A stretch of 64,000 nucleotides of DNA from contig CAVPNY010000025.1 in the NCBI GenBank assembly GCA_963706905.1, positions 1-64,000 of the forward strand, in the 5' to 3' direction. The notes below the pieces were generated by a model. That model was not told the origin of the DNA and did not search any database. It worked only from the letters and a program-made list of their open reading frames with translations. Position 1 is the stretch's first letter. Each line of letters opens with the position of its first letter. Source of the stretch: CAVPNY01 sp963706905 (GTDB lineage: Bacteria > Chloroflexota > Anaerolineae > Anaerolineales > UBA4823). Both the position numbers and the translations under genes were made by a program. Shown in pieces: positions 26,208 to 34,820 of this stretch.

Positions 26208-27578
26208 CTAGTTGTGCGCCTGGTTTGCGATCGGGGAAGTGAAGGTAACTGTCGTGCCTACGCCGGGTAGACTGGTAATGCCCACCTGACCGCCCTGAGC
26301 TTCGACCAGTTGTTTGACGATCGCCAATCCCAGGCCAGCGCCGCCAGTCCGGCGGGCACGCGACTGGTCCGCCCGATAGAAGCGATCGAACACAAACGGC
26401 AGGTGTTTAGCTTCTATACCGATCCCGGTATCTTGCACGCTGATCTCCACATGAGAATTCACCTGGCGGCCGGTGACCTGGATCTTGCCTCCGCTGGGTG
26501 TGTTGGTTACGGCATTGTTAAGCAGGTTGCGTACAACCTGGCTCATTCGCTCGGCGTCGGCATCCACCATTGGCAGGTCAGCCGGCAGGCATACTTCAAT
26601 TGCCAGGCCTTTTGTAGTGGCCTGATTTGCCACCAGGTTGACAGCCTTATTAACCACGTCCTGGATGTGTATCGGCTGGCGCGCCAGGGTGAGCTTTCCG
26701 GCTTCAACTAGAGCCAGATCCTGCAAATCATCAACTAGCCGGTTCAGCAGCATAGCTTCTTCGTGCAGGGAGGCGATCATCTGTGGAGTGGGTTCGACCA
26801 CATTATCCTGCACAGCCTCCAGGTAGCCACGTATATTGGCCAGCGGAGTACGCAGCTCGTGAGCTACATCAGTAACCAGATTGCGGCGCAATTGCTCTAA
26901 CCGTTCCAAACCGTCTGCCATGGCATTGAAGGCCGTAGCCAATTCGCCAATCTCATCTCTGGCATTTACCGCCACTCGCTGGCTCAGGTCACCCTTCTCC
27001 ATGGCACGCGTGGCAACGATCAAGGCGTTAATCGGCTGCAGGATGCTGCGCGAGAGTAATAAGGTCAATCCCAGGACAACCAGACCGCTGGTAACGATGG
27101 CGATCAGTAGCGAGCGGTTCACGGAGTTTGTGAAACTGGTCTGGATGGCTTCCAAACCGAATTCTTCTAGCGGCACCATATAAACCAACACTGGCTTACC
27201 TTCGATTAGAAATGCTGCGAAGGGCTTGGACTGGTCAGCATTGATCTGTTGGCCGATTGAGGCGCCCGTCGAATCTGCTAGCACGTTGCCATCAAGATCG
27301 GCCATTACAAAACGAGCTTTTGATGTGCGTCCCATCCCCACCATCAAGGATTGCAGATCTTCCCAAATTGAGCGATCGCCGGCCTCGTTTGCCAGGGCTT
27401 TATTGATCGAGTTAATTTTGGCTTCAATGCTGAAGGTGGGGTAATTTAGAATCCCTTGTACGGAACGGCGGAATTCTTTCGAAGTTGCCTGGCTGGCAAA
27501 GAAGGCGACTGTGCCAACTGCCACGGTTGCCACGCCGATCATGGTTAGCAATAATCGAATGCGCAGGCTCCTAACCAT
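26208..27578 (-). CDS. Sensor histidine kinase
   Basis: A membrane sensor of 456 residues. A first helix (LRIRLLLTMIGVATVAVG), an extracytoplasmic sensing region of about 120 residues, a second helix (SLLIAIVTSGLVVLGLTLLL), a HAMP domain, the phospho-acceptor HELRTPLANIRGY, and the ATP-binding boxes NLLNNAVTNTP, DTGIGI and GAGLGLAIVKQL are all present. The start at 27578 overlaps the regulator stop by 8 bases (ATGGTTAG), so the two are translationally coupled. Confidence 0.93.
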   Translation of the reverse strand: MVRSLRIRLLLTMIGVATVAVGTVAFFASQATSKEFRRSVQGILNYPTFSIEAKINSINKALANEAGDRSIWEDLQSLMVGMGRTSKARFVMADLDGNVLADSTGASIGQQINADQSKPFAAFLIEGKPVLVYMVPLEEFGLEAIQTSFTNSVNRSLLIAIVTSGLVVLGLTLLLSRSILQPINALIVATRAMEKGDLSQRVAVNARDEIGELATAFNAMADGLERLEQLRRNLVTDVAHELRTPLANIRGYLEAVQDNVVEPTPQMIASLHEEAMLLNRLVDDLQDLALVEAGKLTLARQPIHIQDVVNKAVNLVANQATTKGLAIEVCLPADLPMVDADAERMSQVVRNLLNNAVTNTPSGGKIQVTGRQVNSHVEISVQDTGIGIEAKHLPFVFDRFYRADQSRARRTGGAGLGLAIVKQLVEAQGGQVGITSLPGVGTTVTFTSPIANQAHN

Positions 27579-28266
27579 CCTGGGCAGCCTCAAACTTGTA
27601 CCCGATCCCATATACAGTCTGGATATAACTGGGCCGGTTGGCGTCGAGTTCGATCTTTTTGCGCAGGTTCATGACATGCACATCCACTGTTCGCTCGAAG
27701 CCCTGGTAGTCGAATCCAAATGCCCGTTCCAACAATTCCTCGCGTGAAAAGACCCGCCCCGGTTGCGTAATCATGGTTTCCAATAAAGTGAACTCTTTCG
27801 GTGTAAGGTGGACCGGCCTGCCATTCAGGCGCGCTTCGTGGCGCACAAAATCGACGACCAGATCGCCGTATTGAAGTTCAGTGGGGCCGGCGTGTTCGTG
27901 GAGGCGGCCTCGACGCAGCACGGCGCGCACCCGGGCGATCACTTCGCGCGGGCTGAACGGCTTGGTAATGTAATCATCCGCTCCTAGATCCAGCCCCGTC
28001 AGGCGATCATCTTCAGTCGTTCTCGCCGTCAGCATGATGATTGGCACACCTGATTCTGCCCGTAAAGTGCGGCATACCGCCAAACCATCGACTTGCGGGA
28101 GCATTAAATCCAGGATGATTAAACCTGGTCGCTTTTTGCGGGCGACTTCCAGCGCTTGCTTTCCATCGTAGGCAATTAAGACGGGATATCGATCTCTTTC
28201 CAGGTACAACCGGATCAGGTCAACCGTTTTCTTATCATCATCTACAACTAAAATCGCCGGTTTCAT
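27571..28266 (-). CDS. OmpR/PhoB-family response regulator
   Basis: The receiver has VVDDD, the phospho-acceptor Asp in IILDLMLPQ, and Lys in ITKPF. The winged-helix half has LTPKEFTLLETM, REELLERAFGFDYQGFERTVDVH and TVYGIGYKF. It pairs with the overlapping kinase gene. Divergent from the GNAT gene across a 214-base AT-rich spacer. The target genes are unknown. Confidence 0.93.
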   Translation of the reverse strand: MKPAILVVDDDKKTVDLIRLYLERDRYPVLIAYDGKQALEVARKKRPGLIILDLMLPQVDGLAVCRTLRAESGVPIIMLTARTTEDDRLTGLDLGADDYITKPFSPREVIARVRAVLRRGRLHEHAGPTELQYGDLVVDFVRHEARLNGRPVHLTPKEFTLLETMITQPGRVFSREELLERAFGFDYQGFERTVDVHVMNLRKKIELDANRPSYIQTVYGIGYKFEAAQDG

Positions 28267-28480
28267 TGCTCGTCTGCTACCCTCGATCCTTGGAGGTTTA
28301 CGCTTTATTGGAGATCGGTTTCAATAAAATAAGATGCTTAAAGTGAGATCAGTATAACAAAAAGATTTAAAGAAATGTTAAAGAAATTGTATGAAGTTCT
28401 CCAGGGTTCTCCCTTACCAGGAAGGGCCAGGATGGGTTAAAATGTGCCCTATTCATGTTTCAGCTTAATGGATTGTTGCG

Positions 28481-29482
28481 ATGAGCGCTATCTCGACCTC
28501 GCTGGTACCCACTCCCAGTCAGCTCCGCCCGTTTGACATCCGGCGAGACCTGGACCGTGTCGCTGACCTGGTTGAAACCTGTTTTGCTGATACCCTGGAT
28601 GAAGATGGAAAACGGTATGTGCGCCAGATGCATTCTGCGGCGCGCAATCCCAGCTATTTACGCTGGGCCTCCGCAGTTGCAGATCAGGCTTCCATCCCTT
28701 TATCCGGATTCGTCTGGGAAGAAAATGGTAGGGTCGTCGGAAACCTGAGCCTGATCCCGTTTCTGAACCAGGGTCGCCAGCATTATTTGATCGCCAATGT
28801 GGCCGTTGATCCCAATTGCCGGCGCAGAGGAATCGCGCGTGCCCTGACCGAGGCCGCTATTCGGCAGGTACGCAGCCGTGGGATTGGGGCGGTATGGCTG
28901 CATGTTCGTGATGATAATATCCCAGCTTATAACTTGTACGTTTCATTAGGATTTGTCGAAAAGGCGCGCCGCACGACCTGGGAATTTAGCACGCGGAAAG
29001 CAGAGCCTTTTGTTCCATACAGCCGAAGCTCAGATGATCGGGTTGTTGTGGGTAAAATCCGTCCGATCCATTGGACTCAGCAACGGGCTTGGTTTCAGGC
29101 CATCTATCCGGCCGAGTTGACCTGGCATATGCCCGTAAATCTATTTGCACTGCGCGGTGACGTGTGGGGTGGGCTTTATCGGATTGTATCTGGAATTCGG
29201 ATTGAACAATGGGCCGCGATGCGCGACCAGCAGCTTCTGGGGGTGTTGACCTGGCAACCGCACATAGGTCAGGCTGATCGCATCTGGCTGGCGGCTGAAT
29301 TAGAAAACGAGGCTGAAGTTTTCCCGGCTCTATTGGCTCATATGCACAAGGCGATGCCTGATCGCCCCCGCATAATTCTAGATTTTCCAGCTGGTCGGGG
29401 TAGCCAGGCCTTTGGGGAGGCAGGTTTTCGCCTTCAACAAACGTTGATCTGGATGGAGGCAAAACTCAAGGAGAGGGGATAG
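28481..29482 (+). CDS. GNAT-family N-acetyltransferase, double domain
   Basis: The 333-residue protein has a complete GNAT domain at about 12-170. Acetyl-CoA motif A is VDPNCRRRGIARALTEAAI, followed by LHVRDDNIPAYNLYVSLGFVEKAR. The C-terminal half (about 175-333) looks like a degenerate second GNAT fold without a clear CoA loop. The acceptor is unknown. The ABC transporter genes follow on the same strand after 30 bases, so it may belong to that operon. Confidence 0.83.
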   Translation: MSAISTSLVPTPSQLRPFDIRRDLDRVADLVETCFADTLDEDGKRYVRQMHSAARNPSYLRWASAVADQASIPLSGFVWEENGRVVGNLSLIPFLNQGRQHYLIANVAVDPNCRRRGIARALTEAAIRQVRSRGIGAVWLHVRDDNIPAYNLYVSLGFVEKARRTTWEFSTRKAEPFVPYSRSSDDRVVVGKIRPIHWTQQRAWFQAIYPAELTWHMPVNLFALRGDVWGGLYRIVSGIRIEQWAAMRDQQLLGVLTWQPHIGQADRIWLAAELENEAEVFPALLAHMHKAMPDRPRIILDFPAGRGSQAFGEAGFRLQQTLIWMEAKLKERG

Positions 29483-29512
29483 GGGGAGCAACAAATCATT
29501 GGGAGTGAAATT

Positions 29513-30517
29513 GTGATCGGTACGGTACGTGTCGAGGCTCTTTCCAAGTCTTACCAGGTTCGCCAACGTAAAGGATTGTTCAAATCTCAAAAAAGCTCTG
29601 TTGAGGCGCTGCAGAGCGTTTCACTGGATGTTCAAGCCGGCGAGGTATTCGGTTTGCTTGGCCCAAACGGGGCTGGGAAAACAACCCTAATTAAAATCCT
29701 GACGACGCTCTTATTGCCCACTGCAGGAGATGCCTGGGTGAACGGTTACCACGTCATTCGGCAGGAGAACCAGGTGCGCGCCTCAGTCGGATGCATGTTG
29801 ATGGGCGAGCGCGGGCTTTACTGGAAATTGACCGGGCGCGAAAACCTGGAGTACTTCGGCGCTCTTTATCACCTTCCTCCCGCTGAACGGAAGCGGAAAG
29901 CCCAGGAGATCATTGACCTGCTCGGCTTGAAGGATCTGGCTGACCGCACAGTCGAGACTTATTCATCTGGTCAGAAGATGAGCCTGGCCTTCGGCAAGGC
30001 CTTGATTAATGACGCCCCGTTACTGGTCCTGGACGAGCCGACTAATACGCTCGATGTGCCGTCTGCCAGTGAGCTGCGCGCCACTGTGCGCGATCTAAAC
30101 GCCCAGGGTAAGACAATTATCTACACCACGCACATTATGTCCGAAGCTGAGACATTGTGCAAACGCGTGGCTATCATCGATCATGGTCAACTTTTGGCCT
30201 TAGGAACCATTGCGGAGTTAAAGGCATCCCTGGGCCGCAGCCAGGTCACCCGCATTGAAGGCGTGATCACCTCTAAGTCCCTGGCGGCGATCCGCCAGCT
30301 TCCAGAGGTCGAGCAGGCCAGTCGCACCAGTCTTGAAACCATCGACTTGTTAACTGTGGTCACTCGTCAGGGTCACGAAAATCTTCCCCAATTGATAGAA
30401 ACCCTCAATCGCACTGGAGCCCTGATCCAGAAAATTGCTCCTGAGGAGGTCACTCTGGAAGATGTCTTTATTGCCAAGACCGGCCGCACCCTGGCTGAAG
30501 ATACCACGGCGCACTGA
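29513..30517 (+). CDS. ABC-2-type transporter ATP-binding protein
   Basis: A 334-residue ATPase of the drug/polysaccharide/daunorubicin exporter type. Walker A GPNGAGKTT, Q-loop region MLMGERGLYWKLTGREN, signature YSSGQKMSLA, Walker B LLVLDEPTNTLD and the H-loop TTHIMSEA are present, with a C-terminal DrrA-like extension. GTG start. It works with the two permease genes that follow to form a heterodimeric exporter. The cargo is unknown. Confidence 0.92.
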   Translation: MIGTVRVEALSKSYQVRQRKGLFKSQKSSVEALQSVSLDVQAGEVFGLLGPNGAGKTTLIKILTTLLLPTAGDAWVNGYHVIRQENQVRASVGCMLMGERGLYWKLTGRENLEYFGALYHLPPAERKRKAQEIIDLLGLKDLADRTVETYSSGQKMSLAFGKALINDAPLLVLDEPTNTLDVPSASELRATVRDLNAQGKTIIYTTHIMSEAETLCKRVAIIDHGQLLALGTIAELKASLGRSQVTRIEGVITSKSLAAIRQLPEVEQASRTSLETIDLLTVVTRQGHENLPQLIETLNRTGALIQKIAPEEVTLEDVFIAKTGRTLAEDTTAH

Positions 30518-30544
30518 TTTTTCGGGAAGCATCTTTTTAAACCG

Positions 30545-31393
30545 ATGTCTGCTGCTCAACCAACCCTCCGTTCAAATCTCTCCATCACCCTGGCCAGCAT
30601 GCGCATGCGCCTGATCACGGTCTCGCGTTACCCTGGGCAGTTGGTGATGGATATCATCATCCCCATTGTCTTTGCCGCTATGCCGATTCTGCTCGGCCGG
30701 GCTACCGCTGGCCCAAACGCCGAGCAGGTGTTTGCTGCCAATACCGGCACAACCAACTATGTGGCTTATATGCTGATCGGATCCAGCGTCTTCACGATTG
30801 TTTCGTTTGCCTTCTGGCATATGGCTTACTGGCTACGCTGGGAGCAAGAAACTGGCACGCTGGAAGCGCTTTACCTGAGCCCGACGCACCGCCTATGGAT
30901 AGCAGGGGGAACCGCGTTGTATAGCTGTCTGCGCTCATTATTCTCCGCGATCGCTGCATTTCTTTTGGGTTCGCTGATCTTGCGCGTCGACCCCTTTGAA
31001 GGTGAGGTAGGGCTGGCATTCCTGTTTATTCTCTCTGGCATGATACCGCTTTATGGTATGACCCTGCTTTTTGGAGCCTTGGTGCTCAAAGTCAAAGAAG
31101 CCAATGCCCTGATTAACCTGATGCAGTGGGGGATCAGCTTCCTGATGGGTGTCTTTTTCCCGATAGCTTTTTTTCCACCGCTGATCAAAATCCTTGCCTT
31201 GCTTTTCCCACCCACCTGGATGACTAACGGCGTGCGCTCGGCCTTGCTCGGCGTGGGCTTCTTTTTCCAGGAGTGGTATTTAGACCTGGCCGTCTTGTGG
31301 GCGTCGATGCTGATTGCCCCCTTGTTAGGCTATTGGGTGTTCACCCGAACTGAAATCAGCATCCGCCGTAATGCAGGCGTCGGGCAATTTTAA
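30545..31393 (+). CDS. ABC-2-type permease 1
   Basis: A six-helix membrane subunit of 282 residues with the ABC-2 pattern: EQETGTLEALYLSPTHRL after helix 2, then hydrophobic spans and FPPTWMTNGVRSALLGVG near the end. It overlaps the next permease open frame but not its likely start. Partner of the ATPase at 29513. Confidence 0.88.
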   Translation: MSAAQPTLRSNLSITLASMRMRLITVSRYPGQLVMDIIIPIVFAAMPILLGRATAGPNAEQVFAANTGTTNYVAYMLIGSSVFTIVSFAFWHMAYWLRWEQETGTLEALYLSPTHRLWIAGGTALYSCLRSLFSAIAAFLLGSLILRVDPFEGEVGLAFLFILSGMIPLYGMTLLFGALVLKVKEANALINLMQWGISFLMGVFFPIAFFPPLIKILALLFPPTWMTNGVRSALLGVGFFFQEWYLDLAVLWASMLIAPLLGYWVFTRTEISIRRNAGVGQF

Positions 31394-31403
31394 TCGATCC
31401 AGG

Positions 31404-32291
31404 ATGCTCTTCATGGAAGACCCACTTCTCACCTCCCAGAATCCCCTGACCAGAAATTTGGCCTCTGACTGGAGTGCCTTTTGGGCGATGGTGCGTAAGG
31501 AATTGATCTTGATGGCGCGCTATCCAGTCAATTTTGTGGCTTCCTTTGGGCAGGTCTTTCTGATTGTGGCTATCTTTACCCTGGGGAGTAAAACTTTCAG
31601 TGTTAACATCAACAATCCATCGGCCAGCACAACCAGCAGCGGGAATCCTGCTGGTGTGGTTATCTATGGCTTCATCCTGTTCATGTTTGTCAGTGATACC
31701 CTGTGGACGATCGGTTATAACATACGCCACGAGCAAGTCCAGGGCACCTTGGAACAGCTCTATTTGAGTCCGGCGAGCAAATTTGCCAGCCTGGTGTCAC
31801 GCGTCGCCAACACGTTGCTGTGGACAGGCTTGCTGTGCATTGCGGCCAGTATCTTGCTGGTGTTCATGTTCGGCGCGTTGCCGATGGAGAATGTCGGACT
31901 GGGGGCGTTTATATTGGTGATGGGCCTGGCAGGCACCTTTGGGATAGGGTTTGCCTTTGCCGCCCTTACGCTTCGCATCCGTGAGGCCGCTCAGACGCTG
32001 GCTAACCTGCTGCAGTTTGCCTTTCTGATCTTGTGCGCCAATTTTTTCCCATTCTCGGCCTTACCGCCATTCATCCTGGTGTTTTCTCGCCTCATTCCGC
32101 TCTCTTATGTCGTAGATGCCTTCCGCTCAACCATGATGGGCTATCCACCCGGATTCCCAGAGCTGGCGCCGATCGGTGTAGAGATCGTCATCGTAACTGC
32201 CTTTGGGTTGATCATGCCATTACTGGGATACTATCTTTACAGGAAGGCGGAGGACCAGGCCCGCCGCAGCGGTAGCCTCTCGTCTTTCTAG
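31404..32291 (+). CDS. ABC-2-type permease 2
   Basis: The second permease of about 295 residues carries the matching motif HEQVQGTLEQLYLSPASKF and the end segment IPLSYVVDAFRSTMMGYP. The ATG at 31404 (MLFMEDPLL), with AGG just upstream, is preferred over an earlier frame that overlaps permease 1. Two different permeases with one ATPase suggest a heteromeric exporter. Confidence 0.87.
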   Translation: MLFMEDPLLTSQNPLTRNLASDWSAFWAMVRKELILMARYPVNFVASFGQVFLIVAIFTLGSKTFSVNINNPSASTTSSGNPAGVVIYGFILFMFVSDTLWTIGYNIRHEQVQGTLEQLYLSPASKFASLVSRVANTLLWTGLLCIAASILLVFMFGALPMENVGLGAFILVMGLAGTFGIGFAFAALTLRIREAAQTLANLLQFAFLILCANFFPFSALPPFILVFSRLIPLSYVVDAFRSTMMGYPPGFPELAPIGVEIVIVTAFGLIMPLLGYYLYRKAEDQARRSGSLSSF

Positions 32292-32460
32292 TCTGTCTTG
32301 ACCTGAAAATTGTTGGATGGATTAAGCAAAAAGAAGAATCTCCTTAAAATTTCTGCTTTACCGGTTGACTTTCAGACTGACTCGGCTTATACTGAGTTTA
32401 GTTGGAGAATACCCGCTATGCGAGTGGTTGCGAAAAAAGTTCACAGCAGTAAGGATGTAT

Positions 32461-32489
32461 AGGCACGCGGATTTCTGGCGTGCCTTTTT
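32461..32489 (+). terminator. Intrinsic terminator
   Basis: AGGCACGC pairs with GCGTGCCT around a 9-base loop and is followed by TTTTTG. It lies about 170 bases after the ABC permease and 35 bases before the SWIM gene; the 233-base gap holds nothing else I recognise. Confidence 0.85.
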
Positions 32490-32524
32490 GTTCCCTATTT
32501 CACCATGGAAGGAGACTTTGCAAG

Positions 32525-32764
32525 ATGGATTATGGGATGATCGGTAAGATCGACAAGGCGAAGCGCTACGCTGAGCAGCGTGACCGAATCCACTTCGAAG
32601 CGTTCAAGGTGACATTTGAGGGTCAGAACAACCCTCATACAGTTCAGTTCCAGGATGGAGTATGGCAGTGCGATTGCGATTTCTTCAACACCCGCGGTCG
32701 TTGCAGCCACACGATGGCTCTTGAGATAATCCTGGAAGGGATGCTCCCACAGCCGGTCCCATAA
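32525..32764 (+). CDS. SWIM zinc-finger mini-protein
   Basis: The 79-residue protein is little more than a SWIM domain: VQFQDGVWQCDCDFFNTRGRC with C-x-C then C-x-H (CSH), the zinc ligands of the family, followed by a short helix MALEIILEGM. AAGGAG lies 10 bases upstream. SWIM domains bind DNA or proteins, often beside helicases or recombination factors. It is monocistronic, bounded by terminators at 32461 and 32791. Confidence 0.82.
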   Translation: MDYGMIGKIDKAKRYAEQRDRIHFEAFKVTFEGQNNPHTVQFQDGVWQCDCDFFNTRGRCSHTMALEIILEGMLPQPVP

Positions 32765-32790
32765 GTAAGGAATTGAAAGTCGGTAAGAAA

Positions 32791-32824
32791 CGGGCCCCTC
32801 TGTGTGAGATGGGGCCCGTTTTTT
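32791..32824 (+). terminator. Intrinsic terminator of the SWIM gene
   Basis: A perfect CGGGCCCC/GGGGCCCG stem with a 12-base loop, followed by six T. Confidence 0.92.
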
Positions 32825-33006
32825 GTAATAAGAAACCACGCTCGCGTCAGTTCGTGATAAGGGAAGAAGGGGTTATTTTTTGTTGTTTTGGACAGCTCCA
32901 AAATCAGCAACCATGTATCCTTAGCTCGAATTCAATAATATCTTGCCTGCTCCCCGGATAGTGAGATAATACAGGTCTGTCAAAATTTTCATAAGGAGAA
33001 GTATGT

Positions 33007-33831
33007 ATGGGAACAGATGCCGGCCAGACTATCAGTGAGGCCTTTGCCAATCTACGATTGAATGCTGACAATTTGTTCTATGCTGCCATTATTCTCCTGA
33101 TTGGTGTTCTGATCGCGCGGATTGTCCGCAAGGCTGTAGTCACAGCCATGGATCGCACCAAAGCCGATCCTTCTGCGAAGTTTATTGTTGCACGCCTGTC
33201 CTTTGGCAGCGTGGTTGTGCTGGCGATCCTCACCGCACTGGCTCAAATCGGGATTAATGTTGCAGCTCTGCTGGCTGGTCTGGGCATCTTTGGGTTTGCG
33301 CTGGGTTTTGCTCTGCAGGATGTGAGCAAGAATTTTATCTCTGGTCTTTTGCTCCTGATCCAGAAACCGTTCAGTGTGGGAGAGATCGTCCAGATCGACC
33401 AGTATACCGGCACGGTCAAGGATGTCCAGATAACGGCAACCCAGCTGGAAACCCTGGACGGTCAGATTGTTTTCATCCCCAGTGCATTGGTATATACCAA
33501 CCCGATCATCAACATTAGCCGGGCTACCCGCCGGCGCATTGAGCTGCAGATCGGCGTCGCTTACGACAGTGACCTGGAAAAAGTCCGCCAGGTAGCTTTG
33601 GCGGCGATTGCCAAGATAACTGGATTAAGCGAAGGTTCACTCCCGGTCGTGAACTTTAGCACCTTCGGTAGCTATGCTATCCAGATGATCTTGTTTTTTT
33701 GGATCGACACTGGCAAGACAGACACCTTGACTGCCAAGGATACCGGGCTGAATATGGTCAAAGAGGCTTTTGAGCAGGCAGGGATTGAGATTCCGCGAAC
33801 CTTTGTCGCTCCGGATCCGTCAATAAAATAG
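33007..33831 (+). CDS. mscS: Mechanosensitive channel MscS family
   Basis: A membrane channel that opens under hypo-osmotic stress. The 274-residue product is the size of E. coli MscS. The pore helix region LLAGLGIFGFALGFALQDVSKNF and the following GLLLLIQKPFSVGEIVQI, GTVKDVQITATQLET and IFIPSALV-like segments are typical. AAGGAG precedes the start; an ATG four bases earlier is out of frame. Single gene. Confidence 0.9.
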   Translation: MGTDAGQTISEAFANLRLNADNLFYAAIILLIGVLIARIVRKAVVTAMDRTKADPSAKFIVARLSFGSVVVLAILTALAQIGINVAALLAGLGIFGFALGFALQDVSKNFISGLLLLIQKPFSVGEIVQIDQYTGTVKDVQITATQLETLDGQIVFIPSALVYTNPIINISRATRRRIELQIGVAYDSDLEKVRQVALAAIAKITGLSEGSLPVVNFSTFGSYAIQMILFFWIDTGKTDTLTAKDTGLNMVKEAFEQAGIEIPRTFVAPDPSIK

Positions 33832-33919
33832 CCGGTGGTTTTCAGGTTTGCGCTCAGCGGCCTGGACCAGGCAAGCTCACATGTGGCTTATCCGGTTAGC
33901 GTGAAAGGAGTTCTTTGGG

Positions 33920-34820
33920 ATGCTTAGACGAATCGTAGTTTTCCTTGTTGTGCTTTCAGGCCTCGTGGCATGCCGATCAGCGGCAGTCACCACGCCAACA
34001 CCTTCTTTGGAGCTGGTCGTTACGCCCACTCAGCTCGTACCGGCGCCTTCTCAGACAATCTCAGAGCCGGAAGACCAATCGGTTCCAGAATCGATCCTGA
34101 TTCTCAGAGCCTGGCCCTGGCTCACGCCTGGTCAGTCCACTGCACGTCGCTGGTGTCGCCGACTCCACCTTCGAGCAGAACCTGGTGGTGCGCATCCTGC
34201 TCGACGATGGCAGCCAGTTGGCGCAGACGCCGACCACGATTCAATCAGAGCTCGGTCAGCGCGGTGAATTCCAGGTTGAGGTGCCGTTTACTATCTCGGG
34301 AGAACGCCAGGCCTTTATCCAGGTGTTCAGCACCAGCCCGCGCGATGGTGGTGTCACCCACCTGGCCTCCACTGGTGTGCTGCTGGCTGATAGCGGATCG
34401 ATCGACATCCGGCCTATTGAAACTCATCCAGAGCGCATTCAGATTACCAATCTAGTCCCTGGTGACAGCCTCAGCGGTGGCGTGGCGCACGTCGAAGGTT
34501 TTGCCCTGGCCTCCTTCGAGCAGACGTTGGTGGTAGATATTTACGATGAAGCCGGCGCACTGGTGGGTTCGCAGTCCTTGATCGTGGATTCCCCTGAGTG
34601 GGGTCAGCCAGGACCTTTTCAGGTTGATGTGGCTTACTCGGTGGTTAAGGCGGGAGCGGGTCGAATCGTTGTACGTGACCCTAGCCCGGCGTTCAGCGGG
34701 GATGTGCACCTGGCGAGCGTCGAGGTTAAACTTAGCGCCTTAGCTTATTTTCCCACGCCCACTGCATCGCCCAGATCGCCAGCGGGCGCATATAACCGAC
34801 GGCGCGATGCACACCCTTAA
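33920..34820 (+). CDS. Lipoprotein with Gmad2-like domains, +1 frame break
   Basis: The signal peptide ends in lipobox LVAC (MLRRIVVFLVVLSGLVACRS), followed by a Thr/Pro-rich spacer. Near 34106 an extra base breaks the frame; skipping it gives EPGPGSRLVSPLHVAGVADS, the start of an immunoglobulin-like Gmad2 domain. A second such domain starts near ITNLVPGDSLSGGVAHVEGF. Gmad2 domains occur in surface and spore proteins. The 3' end overlaps the convergent GH116 gene by 89 bases, which suggests the true stop may be earlier, near VEVKLSA. AAGGAG precedes the ATG. Confidence 0.65.
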